Below are positions 1-7,423 of a stretch of DNA of 7,493 nucleotides, piece after piece (position 1 is the first letter of the stretch; each line of letters begins with the position of its first letter). A model generated the notes under the pieces. It searched no databases. It had not been told where the DNA came from and worked only from the letters and a program-made list of their open reading frames with translations. The position numbers and the translations under genes are program-made. This DNA is from Pseudomonadota bacterium (lineage in GTDB: Bacteria; Pseudomonadota; Gammaproteobacteria; Woeseiales; Woeseiaceae): the NCBI GenBank assembly GCA_027295475.1, contig JAPUKV010000216.1, forward strand, positions 1-7,493. The letters run 5' to 3'.

Positions 1-818
1 ACAGCGACATCAAGGACAAGTTCCGTCCGGGCCACGCGGACTACACCTATCAGCAGAAATACGGCATCCGCGACTATCGGGGTGGCGGCCGCTCATCGGC
101 CCGCGAAACGACCATGCGGGTGGCCGCCGGGGCAATCGCCCGGAAGTACCTGCGGCAACGGCTCGGGATCGAGATCAAGGGCTACGTCTCACAGCTCGGA
201 CCGATCAAGCTCGAGGCCAAAGACCTGACGACTGTCGATGAGAATCCGTTTTTCTGCGCCGATCCGGAGAAAATTCCGGAGCTCGAGAAGTTCATGGACG
301 AATTGCGCGAGGAGGGTGACTCGATAGGCGCCAGGATCAGCGTGCTGGCGACGAACATTCCGCCTGGATTTGGAGAGCCTGTATTCGACAAGCTCGAAGC
401 GGACATTGCGCATGGCTTGATGAGCATTAATGCAGTAAAAGGCGTCGAACTCGGCGCCGGTTTCGCCGCCGTGACGCAACGCGGCAGTCAGCATCGCGAC
501 GAGATGTCGGCGGACGGCTTTAATAAGAATGATGCCGGCGGCACGCTAGGTGGCATCTCGTCCGGGCAGGACCTGCTGGCCAGCATCGCGCTCAAGCCGA
601 CTTCGAGCATTGCCGTACCCGGTGCCACCGTCGACAAAAAGGGCCAAGCCACTGAAATCGTAACAACGGGCAGGCATGACCCCTGCGTAGGTCTGCGGGC
701 GACACCGATTGCGGAGGCGATGATCGCGCTGGTGTTGATGGACCACTACCTCAGACATCGCGCACAAAACGCGGACGTCGAATCGGGTACGCCGGTAATT
801 ACGCAAAAAGCCAGGTAA
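1..818 (+). CDS. aroC: Chorismate synthase, 3' part (5' end outside window)
   Basis: Chorismate synthase converts 5-enolpyruvylshikimate-3-phosphate to chorismate, the last step of the shikimate pathway, in the cytoplasm with reduced FMN. The frame is open from the window edge (first complete codon at 3) and gives about 271 residues ending at TAA 816-818. The family is about 360 residues, so roughly 95 N-terminal residues are missing. Signatures seen: [15 protein letters not shown], whose His (codon 33-35) aligns with catalytic His106 of E. coli Aro[19 protein letters not shown], the FMN/substrate-binding signature; [20 protein letters not shown]; and the late [17 protein letters not shown] motif. 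A Met at 114 is internal (ETTMRVAAG) and is not a start. The next gene follows after 61 bp on the same strand without an obvious terminator, so co-transcription is plausible. No damage is seen in the visible part. Confidence 0.97.
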   Translation, partial: SDIKDKFRPGHADYTYQQKYGIRDYRGGGRSSARETTMRVAAGAIARKYLRQRLGIEIKGYVSQLGPIKLEAKDLTTVDENPFFCADPEKIPELEKFMDELREEGDSIGARISVLATNIPPGFGEPVFDKLEADIAHGLMSINAVKGVELGAGFAAVTQRGSQHRDEMSADGFNKNDAGGTLGGISSGQDLLASIALKPTSSIAVPGATVDKKGQATEIVTTGRHDPCVGLRATPIAEAMIALVLMDHYLRHRAQNADVESGTPVITQKAR

Positions 819-879
819 TGCGTCGTACTCGCGTGCCGTTCACACATTAGAGTCAAGCTGAGAGGACAATCGAACCTAG

Positions 880-1902
880 ATGCCGGAGTCATTTGATATC
901 GCAGTCGTCGGTGCGACGGGTATGGTCGGCGAAAGCACGCTGGAGATACTGTCCGAGCGAAGATTTCCGATCGGCGCCGTGCATGCACTGGCCAGCGAAC
1001 GCTCAGTCGGCAAAGATGTTAAATTCGGCAACCGGAGCCTGAATGTCGAAAACCTGGCGGACTTCGATTTTTCGCAGGTGCAAATCGGATTTTTCTCTGC
1101 CGGCGCATCTGTGTCGGACGAGTACGCGCCCAAAGCAGCGGCATGCGGTTGCGTTGTCATCGATAATACTTCCCGCTTTCGTTACGAAGATAATATTCCG
1201 TTGGTCGTACCTGAAGTAAACCCGCAGACGATTGCGGATTACAAAACAACGGGCATCATTGCAAATCCGAATTGCTCGACGATTCAAATGGTCGTTGCGC
1301 TAAAACCGATTTATGACGCAGCAGGCATCAATCGAATCAATGTCTCGACATATCAGGCGGTGTCGGGTGCCGGCAAAAGTGCTGTCGAAGAACTGGTGCG
1401 CCAGACCACGGCTATTCTAAACGGCCGTCCGCTTGAAATCGAAGGCGACGCAAAGCAGATTGCGTTTAATGCAGTGCCGCATATTGATCAATTCCAGGAT
1501 AATCGCTACACCAGGGAAGAAATGAAAATAGTTTGGGAAACGCAAAAGATTCTCGGTGACGAAAAAATCGCCATCAATCCGACGGCTGTACGCATTCCGG
1601 CATTCTTCGGACACTCGGAAGCCGTCCACATCGAGACGGAACGCAAGATTTCGGCCGAGGAAGTCTGCGCACTGATGCGAGATGCCCCCGGCATAGAGCT
1701 CGTGGACGGCACAGAGACCGGCGCCTACCCGACAGCCGTCACGGAAAGCGCCGGAAACGATCTGGTATATGTCGGACGAGTCCGCGAAGATATCAGTCAT
1801 CCGCGGGGAATTAACCTCTGGGTGGTGTCCGATAACATACGTAAAGGGTCTGCTCTAAATAGCGTCCAAATAGCTGAAATATTGGCGAAAAACTATTTAT
1901 AA
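880..1902 (+). CDS. asd: Aspartate-semialdehyde dehydrogenase
   Basis: Reduces L-aspartyl-4-phosphate to aspartate-4-semialdehyde with NADPH, the branch point to lysine/diaminopimelate, threonine and methionine. The 340 residues match the shorter ASADH/Usg type rather than the ~367-residue E. coli Asd. Seen: a Rossmann NADP loop GATGMVGES (residues 11-19); ANPNCSTIQM with the nucleophilic Cys at 132; the QAVSGAG segment (159-165); and RIPAFFGHSEAVHIE (238-252), with the conserved substrate Arg238 and catalytic-type His245. E. coli Usg, which sits beside truA, lacks the Cys in this position, whereas this copy keeps it and should be active. The ATG at 880 gives a start just before the nucleotide fold; a purine-rich AGAGGA lies at 861-866, rather far upstream. 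The gene lies between aroC and fimV, and a putative fimV promoter overlaps its stop codon. Confidence 0.96.
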   Translation: MPESFDIAVVGATGMVGESTLEILSERRFPIGAVHALASERSVGKDVKFGNRSLNVENLADFDFSQVQIGFFSAGASVSDEYAPKAAACGCVVIDNTSRFRYEDNIPLVVPEVNPQTIADYKTTGIIANPNCSTIQMVVALKPIYDAAGINRINVSTYQAVSGAGKSAVEELVRQTTAILNGRPLEIEGDAKQIAFNAVPHIDQFQDNRYTREEMKIVWETQKILGDEKIAINPTAVRIPAFFGHSEAVHIETERKISAEEVCALMRDAPGIELVDGTETGAYPTAVTESAGNDLVYVGRVREDISHPRGINLWVVSDNIRKGSALNSVQIAEILAKNYL

Positions 1903-1910
1903 GCTATAGT
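1882..1910 (+). promoter_or_regulatory. Putative sigma70-type promoter for fimV
   Basis: TTGGCG (1882-1887, four of six matches to TTGACA) and TATAGT (1905-1910, five of six matches to TATAAT) are separated by exactly 17 bp. The element spans the asd stop codon (1900-1902) and would start transcription near 1917, leaving a leader of about 87 nt before the fimV ATG at 2004. The leader ends with GGAG at 1991-1994, nine bases before the start, a good ribosome-binding site. The call rests on box match and spacing only; the region is AT-rich relative to its surroundings, which raises the chance of a coincidental match. Confidence 0.5.
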
Positions 1911-2003
1911 TCCCCCCATACCTGACCGGCGTATTCTGCCAGCCAGAGGCAAGGTTGTGGCCAATTACATCGTGCAGGTAGCTGGGAGCTGGAGAAAAAC
2001 ACT

Positions 2004-5000
2004 ATGTCGCGAAATCTGACCCGTGTATGGCCACTGCTTGTTTTGGCAATGGCAGGCGAGGTCTGGGCACTGGGCCTTGGAGAGATACGGCTAAGTTCTG
2101 CCCTGAATGAACCTCTGAGGGCGGAAATCGAATTACTGTCGGTGATGCCCGAGGAACTGGGCAACCTCGACATAGTGCTTGCCTCATCCGAGACTTTCCA
2201 AAGATATGGGCTCGATCGCCCGTTATTTCTGCAGCAAATTGTTTTTAAGGTCGTCCCGAGCGGCGGTGTCGAAGGCAATGTCGTCACGATAACGTCGCTG
2301 GAGCCGGTTACAGAACCCTTCATTACATTCCTGGTAGAAGCAACATGGTCGCGGGGCCGTTTGCTGCGCGAATACACGATGTTGCTCGATCCGCCAACTT
2401 TTGCACCGCCGTCGGATGCCAGATCGACAACGGCCGTTGCCGCTCCGCGGCAATCGACTCAAGCTGACAGCGGCAGAATCGACCGCCCGTCGAGTTCGCA
2501 AACTGCGCCAGCACCTTTGGGTCCCGGCCCGTCGGGCTTGGCGCCGCCAGCGTCGGCATCGTTCGATACGACCGGGGGCGGTGATTACTACGTGCAACGC
2601 GGCGCCACGTTGTGGAACATTGCGAAAAGTGTGAGACCCGACAGCCGGCTAACGATGAACCAAACAATGCTGGCAATCTTCGCAGCGAACCCCGCAGCGT
2701 TCGCCGACAATATCAACATTATGAGGGCTGGTGTCAGTCTCAGAATTCCGAGTGCCGACGAAATTTTCAGGATAAAACGCAGCAGTGCCCTCAGCGAAGT
2801 ACGGCGGCACAACGCAGCGTGGGGCGGCGTAACACCTGACGCCGGCACTCAGCCGAGCCTGGTGCTCGTGCCGCCCGACGACGAGCAGACCGGTTACGAC
2901 GGCGGCGTGCGTCCACCGGCAGCTGGTGCCGGTGACGCAGTGGCAGCTGACCGCATCCGGCAACTCGAACAACAAATCGAGGATCAGGATTCGTTAATTG
3001 AAATCCGTGACGATGAACTCGCAGCGCTCCGAGATGAATTGGCTCGCCTGCGAGGTCAGGAAATACCCGAACCGGATGCGGTAGCGGATGACGTAGACGC
3101 AACATTTGTTGACGACGACGCGATGATCGATACCGCGCTCGAGCCGATGGCCGATGACGATGCCATCATGGCGGGCGACGACGTCGAAGATATTGGCGTT
3201 GAGGACGCCGACGCCGTAGATGATACGGAACCGGAACCCGCGACGACGACGGCACCGCCGCGGGTAGTGAGCACACCGTCGCGAGACGAGCCGGGTATCG
3301 TCGAACAGGTCATTGAAGCGCTGTCCGGATTCTGGGGAATCCTGATTGGCGGTCTCTTTATCGTCCTCGGGCTGTTGGTCTGGTTTGCACGACGGGCCGC
3401 TCGCAGTGACGATGAAGAATCGACCGGTGTGTGGGATGCACTCGATGCCGACGACCTCGATGGCGAATCACTGGCATCGACGGAGAGGCTGCGCGCGCTC
3501 GCCCGCGAGGACGATACCGCGATTATCGTAGTAGAACAGGAAACGGCGCCGGCCCGGGGCGAACGCGAAGAGGCGTCGACGGCCGAGACCATTGAGGCGC
3601 GCTCACCGCCAGAAGAGCCGGCCGCCGCGCCGGAACCGTTGGAGACTGCCGCCGCGCCGGAACCGTTTGAGACCGCCGCAGAGGCGGACCCGTTCGAGAT
3701 GGCCGCCGCGCCGGAACCGTTGGAGACTCCGGTTGAACCTGTTTCGCTTGATGACTCCTTCAGTAGCGAGACCGCGATAAACCTGGATCAGTCCGATCCG
3801 GTGGCCGAAGCCGATTTCCACATGGCGTACGGCCTGTACGACCAGGCGGCCGATCTGATTAACGGTGCACTCGCTCTCGAGCCCGATCGCGAGGATCTCC
3901 TCAGCAAACTTTGCGAGATTTACTTTGTCTGGGGTAACCGGGATGCGTTTGTCGATGCCGCGAGCCGTTTACGCACGGCCCTGGCTGGCGCTGCCAGTGC
4001 CGAGTGGGACAAGGTCATCATCATGGGTCAGCAGATTGCCGCTGACCACGAGATGTTTGCCGGCGCTGCCGCTGGCATGGCCGCGACACGCTCAGTTGAC
4101 CTTTCATTGGATGGGGCGCTGGACGAGGGAGGTGACCTCGATATGGATTTCGCGGCCGGTGGGGACGACGCTGCCGGTGATGTCATCGATCTGGGCGCGG
4201 GCGCCGGGGATGAGGGTCTCGATCCGCTCCGCGACACCATGGGAATATCAGCTGCGCTGGACGCGGACACGATAGAGTCCGGGCCTGAAGAGACGGCGCA
4301 GATGCCAGGGGTCGCAGGGGACGAAGAGTCGGATTCCACTGCTGAAATGCCAACGGCAGAAACGGACCTTGGCGATGGCACGGCGGAGATGCCGACCGCT
4401 GAAACAGACCTCGGCGATGGCACGGCCGAGATGCCGACTGCTGAAACGGCGCTCGATGATACGGACGTCACAGCCGAAAGGCCGCTCGATGATCTGGAGG
4501 CCACTGCTGAAACGCCGCTCGACGATGCGGCCATCACAGCTGAAACGCCGACCATCGAACAACAATTCCAGACGATCGAAGAGACGGGTGAGTTACCGTC
4601 GCTCGCAAGCGATGAAGAAACCAAAGTCGCTTCACTTGACGAAGAAGCAAAGCCGGTCGATGCGACGGCTGAAATTGATCTCGATGACCTCGGATTGGAT
4701 CTGGAGGGCATACCCGAGGCGACTTTTGCGTCCGACATGGATGACACGTCTGAACATGAAGCCCTTGCGGTGACAGGAAGGACTGAGGAACTGGATGTTG
4801 ATGAGGAATCCGGCACGGGTACCTACCGTGGTCCGGAGATCGACACCAGCCTGCTCGACGCCACCGGTCAGACTCAGATCCTGAGTGAGGATTATACTGT
4901 CGAAACCGCAGCCGATATCGACGATGTTATTTCCGACCAGGAGAAAACATTTGTGGCGACGGGACTCGATGACGACGACACGCTGGAAAGCCCGAGCGGT

Positions 5001-5420
5001 GATGCCGAGACCTTGCTTGCGCCGATGGATGATGACCCGGACGCATCAACGGTTTTGGTGGACATGGAAGGCGACTTCGACTTTGCCAAGACTGAGTCCC
5101 TGCCGAAGGACGCATTCACAGCCTTGGACGCGGATCTCGGCGACCTGACGGGCACATTCGGCGTCATCGAAGATGGCGATACCGTCGATCAGCCGCGAGA
5201 CGACGAAACTATCGACCAACCGGGGCCTTCCGACGCAGACGACCTGCATGATGATGCCCGCACGATGACGGAGGTTGGCACGAAACTCGATCTCGCGCGC
5301 GCTTACGTCGATATGGGCGATCCGGATGGTGCCCGCAGCATACTGGAAGAAGTACTCAACGAAGGCGATGATAGCCAGAAGCAACAGGCACAACAGTTGC
5401 TTGATGAGCTACCTGGATAA
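2004..5420 (+). CDS. fimV: FimV/HubP-family pole-organising LysM membrane protein
   Basis: An inner-membrane scaffold of the FimV/HubP/TspA family; members organise the cell pole and support type IV pili, type II secretion or flagellar and chemotaxis positioning. Order in the 1138 residues: signal peptide, likely cut after Ala22 (EVWA/LGLGEIRL); the conserved FimV N-terminal domain (about 23-130); a Pro/Ser/Thr linker; a LysM-like peptidoglycan-binding domain (195-250, YYVQRGATLWNIAKSVRP); a coiled coil (about 314-352); an acidic linker; one transmembrane helix (443-462, FWGILIGGLFIVLGLLVWFA) followed by RR; then a very acidic cytoplasmic part with a nine-residue repeat array (540-575), a TPR-like pair (598-660), a 14-residue repeat array (779-820) and the FimV C-terminal domain (1093-1136, KLDLARAYVDMGDPDGAR). 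Size is near that of Shewanella HubP. The ATG at 2004 has GGAG nine bases upstream. Placement next to asd and truA matches the pseudomonad fimV locus. Which polar machines it serves here cannot be told. Confidence 0.94.
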   Translation: MSRNLTRVWPLLVLAMAGEVWALGLGEIRLSSALNEPLRAEIELLSVMPEELGNLDIVLASSETFQRYGLDRPLFLQQIVFKVVPSGGVEGNVVTITSLEPVTEPFITFLVEATWSRGRLLREYTMLLDPPTFAPPSDARSTTAVAAPRQSTQADSGRIDRPSSSQTAPAPLGPGPSGLAPPASASFDTTGGGDYYVQRGATLWNIAKSVRPDSRLTMNQTMLAIFAANPAAFADNINIMRAGVSLRIPSADEIFRIKRSSALSEVRRHNAAWGGVTPDAGTQPSLVLVPPDDEQTGYDGGVRPPAAGAGDAVAADRIRQLEQQIEDQDSLIEIRDDELAALRDELARLRGQEIPEPDAVADDVDATFVDDDAMIDTALEPMADDDAIMAGDDVEDIGVEDADAVDDTEPEPATTTAPPRVVSTPSRDEPGIVEQVIEALSGFWGILIGGLFIVLGLLVWFARRAARSDDEESTGVWDALDADDLDGESLASTERLRALAREDDTAIIVVEQETAPARGEREEASTAETIEARSPPEEPAAAPEPLETAAAPEPFETAAEADPFEMAAAPEPLETPVEPVSLDDSFSSETAINLDQSDPVAEADFHMAYGLYDQAADLINGALALEPDREDLLSKLCEIYFVWGNRDAFVDAASRLRTALAGAASAEWDKVIIMGQQIAADHEMFAGAAAGMAATRSVDLSLDGALDEGGDLDMDFAAGGDDAAGDVIDLGAGAGDEGLDPLRDTMGISAALDADTIESGPEETAQMPGVAGDEESDSTAEMPTAETDLGDGTAEMPTAETDLGDGTAEMPTAETALDDTDVTAERPLDDLEATAETPLDDAAITAETPTIEQQFQTIEETGELPSLASDEETKVASLDEEAKPVDATAEIDLDDLGLDLEGIPEATFASDMDDTSEHEALAVTGRTEELDVDEESGTGTYRGPEIDTSLLDATGQTQILSEDYTVETAADIDDVISDQEKTFVATGLDDDDTLESPSGDAETLLAPMDDDPDASTVLVDMEGDFDFAKTESLPKDAFTALDADLGDLTGTFGVIEDGDTVDQPRDDETIDQPGPSDADDLHDDARTMTEVGTKLDLARAYVDMGDPDGARSILEEVLNEGDDSQKQQAQQLLDELPG
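3621..3728 (+). repeat. Four tandem 27-bp units inside fimV
   Basis: Units start at 3621, 3648, 3675 and 3702 and encode AAAPEPLET, AAAPEPFET, AAEADPFEM and AAAPEPLET (residues 540-575), just after the membrane helix on the cytoplasmic side. Units 1 and 4 are identical over all 27 bases, unit 2 differs at two bases, and unit 3 is the most divergent. The array is in frame and is probably a flexible Ala/Pro/Glu linker whose copy number can change without a frameshift. Confidence 0.9.
4338..4463 (+). repeat. Three tandem 42-bp units inside fimV
   Basis: Units start at 4338, 4380 and 4422 and encode TAEMPTAETDLGDG twice and then TAEMPTAETALDDT (residues 779-820). Degenerate shorter versions follow (TAERPLDD, TAETPLDD, TAETPT). 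Units 1 and 2 encode identical peptides but differ at eight third-codon positions, so the peptide is kept while the DNA has diverged. The array lies in the acidic cytoplasmic region between the TPR-like part and the C-terminal domain. Confidence 0.88.
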
Positions 5421-5510
5421 GTAAAAGCGTCTCCCGATAAAATCATTGCCGTGTCGCCTGTCGGCTCGTCGCCCCGAGTTCTGCATACCGGCTGAAATGT
5501 CCTTCGAATC

Positions 5511-6335
5511 ATGCGTATAGCCCTCGGTATCGAGTACGACGGCACGGTTTATAACGGCTGGCAGCGCCAACGGCGCGGTGTCGGCATTCAGACCGCCGTC
5601 GAGGACGCGTTGTCGAAAGTTGCAGACGAGCCGATCGAAACGATATGTGCCGGGCGAACGGATACCGGCGTGCACGCGGTGGCGCAGGTCGTTCATTTCG
5701 ACAGTAAGGCAGAGCGCACGACCCGCGGCTGGGTGCTCGGCGTCAACAGCAATCTTCCCGATGATGTGAATGCGTGTTGGGCGAAGGTCGTCAACGAAGA
5801 TTTTCACGCCCGCTTTTCAGCGACCTCGCGAAGTTACCGCTACCTGATTCTCAACAGGCCCGTTCGCTCTTCCCTGTACCGGAACAGGGCATGGTGCATA
5901 CATCAACCGCTCAATGAAGCAGACATGCAGCAGGCGGCAGATAATTTGCTTGGCGAACACGATTTCTCGGCCTTCAGGGCCGCCGGTTGCCAGGCATCGA
6001 CTCCGGTGCGCGAAATAACCGGCATCCGGGTCATCCGGGATGGACCCTGGATAAGTATCGACGTGACGGCCAACGCGTTCCTGCAGCACATGGTTCGCAA
6101 CATCGCAGGACTACTGGTCACGATCGGGCAGGGCGAAGAGGGCCCCGGTTGGGCAAAAAATGTACTCGAAAGTCGTGATAGAACAAAGGGGGCGATTGCG
6201 GCGCCAGCACATGGCTTGACTCTGACCAACATTACTTATCCGGATCGTTATAACTTGCCAATCGCCCGCCAGAGAGAAATTGGGGATGGGCCCCAATTTC
6301 CGTCGCCAATTTTCGTTTATGATGCCGACCTATGA
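5511..6335 (+). CDS. truA: tRNA pseudouridine(38-40) synthase TruA
   Basis: Isomerises uridines 38, 39 and 40 in the anticodon arm of many tRNAs. The 274 residues are the normal family length. Seen: N-terminal [20 protein letters not shown]; the catalytic motif [18 protein letters not shown] with the nucleophilic Asp at 51 (Asp60 of E. coli by alignment); [16 protein letters not shown], with Tyr109 matching the conserved E. coli Tyr118; [15 protein letters not shown]; and the late [14 protein letters not shown] segment. The ATG at 5511 fits the family N-terminus ([11 protein letters not shown]), but no convincing Shine-Dalgarno sequence precedes it. The gene follows fimV after 90 bp and its TGA (6333-6335) overlaps the accD start. 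The 3' end carries a perfect 10-bp inverted repeat, described separately. The trpF found between truA and accD in Pseudomonas, and the dedA found there in E. coli, are absent. Confidence 0.97.
   Translation: MRIALGIEYDGTVYNGWQRQRRGVGIQTAVEDALSKVADEPIETICAGRTDTGVHAVAQVVHFDSKAERTTRGWVLGVNSNLPDDVNACWAKVVNEDFHARFSATSRSYRYLILNRPVRSSLYRNRAWCIHQPLNEADMQQAADNLLGEHDFSAFRAAGCQASTPVREITGIRVIRDGPWISIDVTANAFLQHMVRNIAGLLVTIGQGEEGPGWAKNVLESRDRTKGAIAAPAHGLTLTNITYPDRYNLPIARQREIGDGPQFPSPIFVYDADL
6276..6300 (+). promoter_or_regulatory. Perfect 10-bp stem-loop in 3' end of truA, upstream of accD
   Basis: GAAATTGGGG (6276-6285) and CCCCAATTTC (6291-6300) are exact reverse complements around a five-base loop ATGGG. 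The hairpin lies within the last 20 codons of truA ([10 protein letters not shown]), 31 bases before the accD start. No T-run follows directly (the next bases are CGTCGCC, with TTTT only at 6310-6313), so it is not a standard intrinsic terminator. It may modulate accD translation or mRNA processing; that role is inference from position and structure. Confidence 0.5.
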
Positions 6336-7195
6336 GCTGGTTTGAAAAATTGATGCCGTCCAGGATCAGCACCGAGAAGCGCACGCGGTCGGTGCCTGAA
6401 GGCGTGTGGATCAAGTGCCAGGAATGCGATGCGCAGTTATATCGAACCGAACTCGAACGCAACCTCTATGTTTGCCCGAAGTGCGATTACCACATGCGTA
6501 TCGGTGCCCGGCGCCGGCTTGAATATTTCCTGGATCCGGATTCACAGCAGGAGATTGCTGCATCACTCGAGTCGCAGGACCCGTTGCGATTCAAAGACAG
6601 CAAGAAATACAAAGACCGGATATCACAGGCACAGAAAAAAACCGGTGAAAAAGACGCGCTTGTCGCAGTTACCGGGATGTTGCTCAGCCGGCCTGTGGTT
6701 GCCTGCGCATTCGAATTCGGGTTCATGGGTGGGTCGATGGGATCTGTCGTCGGCGAACGATTCTGCAGGGCGGCGCGACATAGTGCCGAGAACAAGACGC
6801 CCTTGATATCCTTTTCTGCGAGCGGCGGTGCCCGCATGCAGGAGGCGCTTTTTTCTTTACTGCAAATGGCGAAGACTTCGGCGGCATTGGCCGTACTCGG
6901 CGAACTGCGCATCCCGTTTATTTCTGTACTGACTGACCCTACTACCGGTGGCGTCTCTGCCAGTCTCGCCATGCTGGGCGACGTAAATATTGCCGAGCCG
7001 AAAGCGCTCATCGGATTTGCCGGCCCGAGAGTCATCGAGCAGACAGTTGGCCAGAGATTGCCGGAGGGCTTCCAACGAAGCGAATTTCTGCTCGATCACG
7101 GTACTGTCGACATGATCGTCGATCGCCGCCAGCTTCGAGAGCAGATTGCTGATCTGCTTGCGAAATTCGAACATCGTCCCAGACCCGTCAGTTAA
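6332..7195 (+). CDS. accD: Acetyl-CoA carboxylase carboxyltransferase subunit beta
   Basis: AccD pairs with AccA to form the carboxyltransferase that moves CO2 from carboxybiotin (on AccB) to acetyl-CoA, giving malonyl-CoA for fatty-acid synthesis. The 287 residues are of typical length. A four-Cys zinc ribbon is visible (Cys29, Cys32, Cys48, Cys51 in KCQEC and VCPKC), followed by the crotonase-type carboxyltransferase core: [15 protein letters not shown] (130-144), [14 protein letters not shown] (159-172), [18 protein letters not shown] (200-217) and [20 protein letters not shown] (228-247), the last three containing acyl-CoA and oxyanion-hole glycines. The start codon overlaps the truA stop (ATGA at 6332-6335) and has no clear Shine-Dalgarno sequence, which suggests translation by coupling to truA. 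In E. coli the AccD zinc domain also binds accA and accD mRNA; whether it does so here is unknown. The usual neighbour folC is not seen within the 298 bp downstream. Confidence 0.97.
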   Translation: MSWFEKLMPSRISTEKRTRSVPEGVWIKCQECDAQLYRTELERNLYVCPKCDYHMRIGARRRLEYFLDPDSQQEIAASLESQDPLRFKDSKKYKDRISQAQKKTGEKDALVAVTGMLLSRPVVACAFEFGFMGGSMGSVVGERFCRAARHSAENKTPLISFSASGGARMQEALFSLLQMAKTSAALAVLGELRIPFISVLTDPTTGGVSASLAMLGDVNIAEPKALIGFAGPRVIEQTVGQRLPEGFQRSEFLLDHGTVDMIVDRRQLREQIADLLAKFEHRPRPVS

Positions 7196-7321
7196 GAAAA
7201 CCGCCCCGATCACCATGGACCAACTCGGTTCGCCCAGTTCCGCTTTCACCTCACAAGCCCGTGTAGTGCACCAGTTGGCTGCGCTCTCGCTGAGCATTTG
7301 TTCGCCTGAAGGTTCTTCTCT

Positions 7322-7423
7322 GCCGGACAGGAAGTCCAAATGCCGCGAAGCCCAGGGATGGGCGAGAGCAGCGCCGGACAGGAAGTCCAAATGCCGCGAA
7401 GCCCAGGGATGGGCGAGAGCGGC
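7322..7423 (+). repeat. 51-bp direct tandem duplication
   Basis: Copy 1 is 7322-7372 and copy 2 is 7373-7423. They are identical at 50 of 51 positions; the only difference is A7370 against G7421. There is no spacer between copies. Each unit starts GCCGGACAGGAAGTCC and contains GCCCAGGGATGGGC further on, both palindromic. The near-identity points to a recent duplication or to strong constraint. Confidence 0.97.
7325..7423 (+). other. Candidate CsrA/RsmA-type GGA-hairpin cluster
   Basis: Read in the accD direction, each 51-bp copy gives two hairpins. The first is GGAC-AGGAA-GTCC (7325-7337 and 7376-7388). The second is GCCC-AGGGAT-GGGC (7350-7363 and 7401-7414), which in copy 2 is further closed by GCCGC (7393-7397) pairing with GCGGC (7419-7423). 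The four loops each expose GGA: CAGGAAG fits the CsrB repeat pattern CAGGA(U/C/A)G, and CAGGGAUG fits the core of the CsrA consensus CARGGAUG. Known CsrA-titrating RNAs carry many such hairpins; here there are only four, with no visible promoter or terminator. A structured mobile repeat that fits the motif by chance is the main alternative. Confidence 0.35.

Noticed and set aside
3056..3592. 178-residue Ser-rich frame on the - strand
   Set aside because: Same cause as the other antisense fimV frame; composition is low-complexity and the + strand gene is certain.
4028..4816. 262-residue Ser-rich frame on the - strand
   Set aside because: It is the antisense shadow of the acidic FimV repeats: Asp/Glu/Thr/Ala codons read backwards give Ser/Val/Ala. 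It has no domain signature.
5463..5482. CTCG/CGAG hairpin between fimV and truA as a terminator
   Set aside because: The stem is only four strong pairs plus G-T wobbles and no T-run follows.
6318..6323. TATGAT as a -10 box for accD
   Set aside because: No recognisable -35 box lies 16-18 bp upstream, and the start site would fall almost on the ATG.
7322..7423. Tandem repeat as a CRISPR array
   Set aside because: The two copies abut with no spacer, only two copies exist and no cas genes are nearby.
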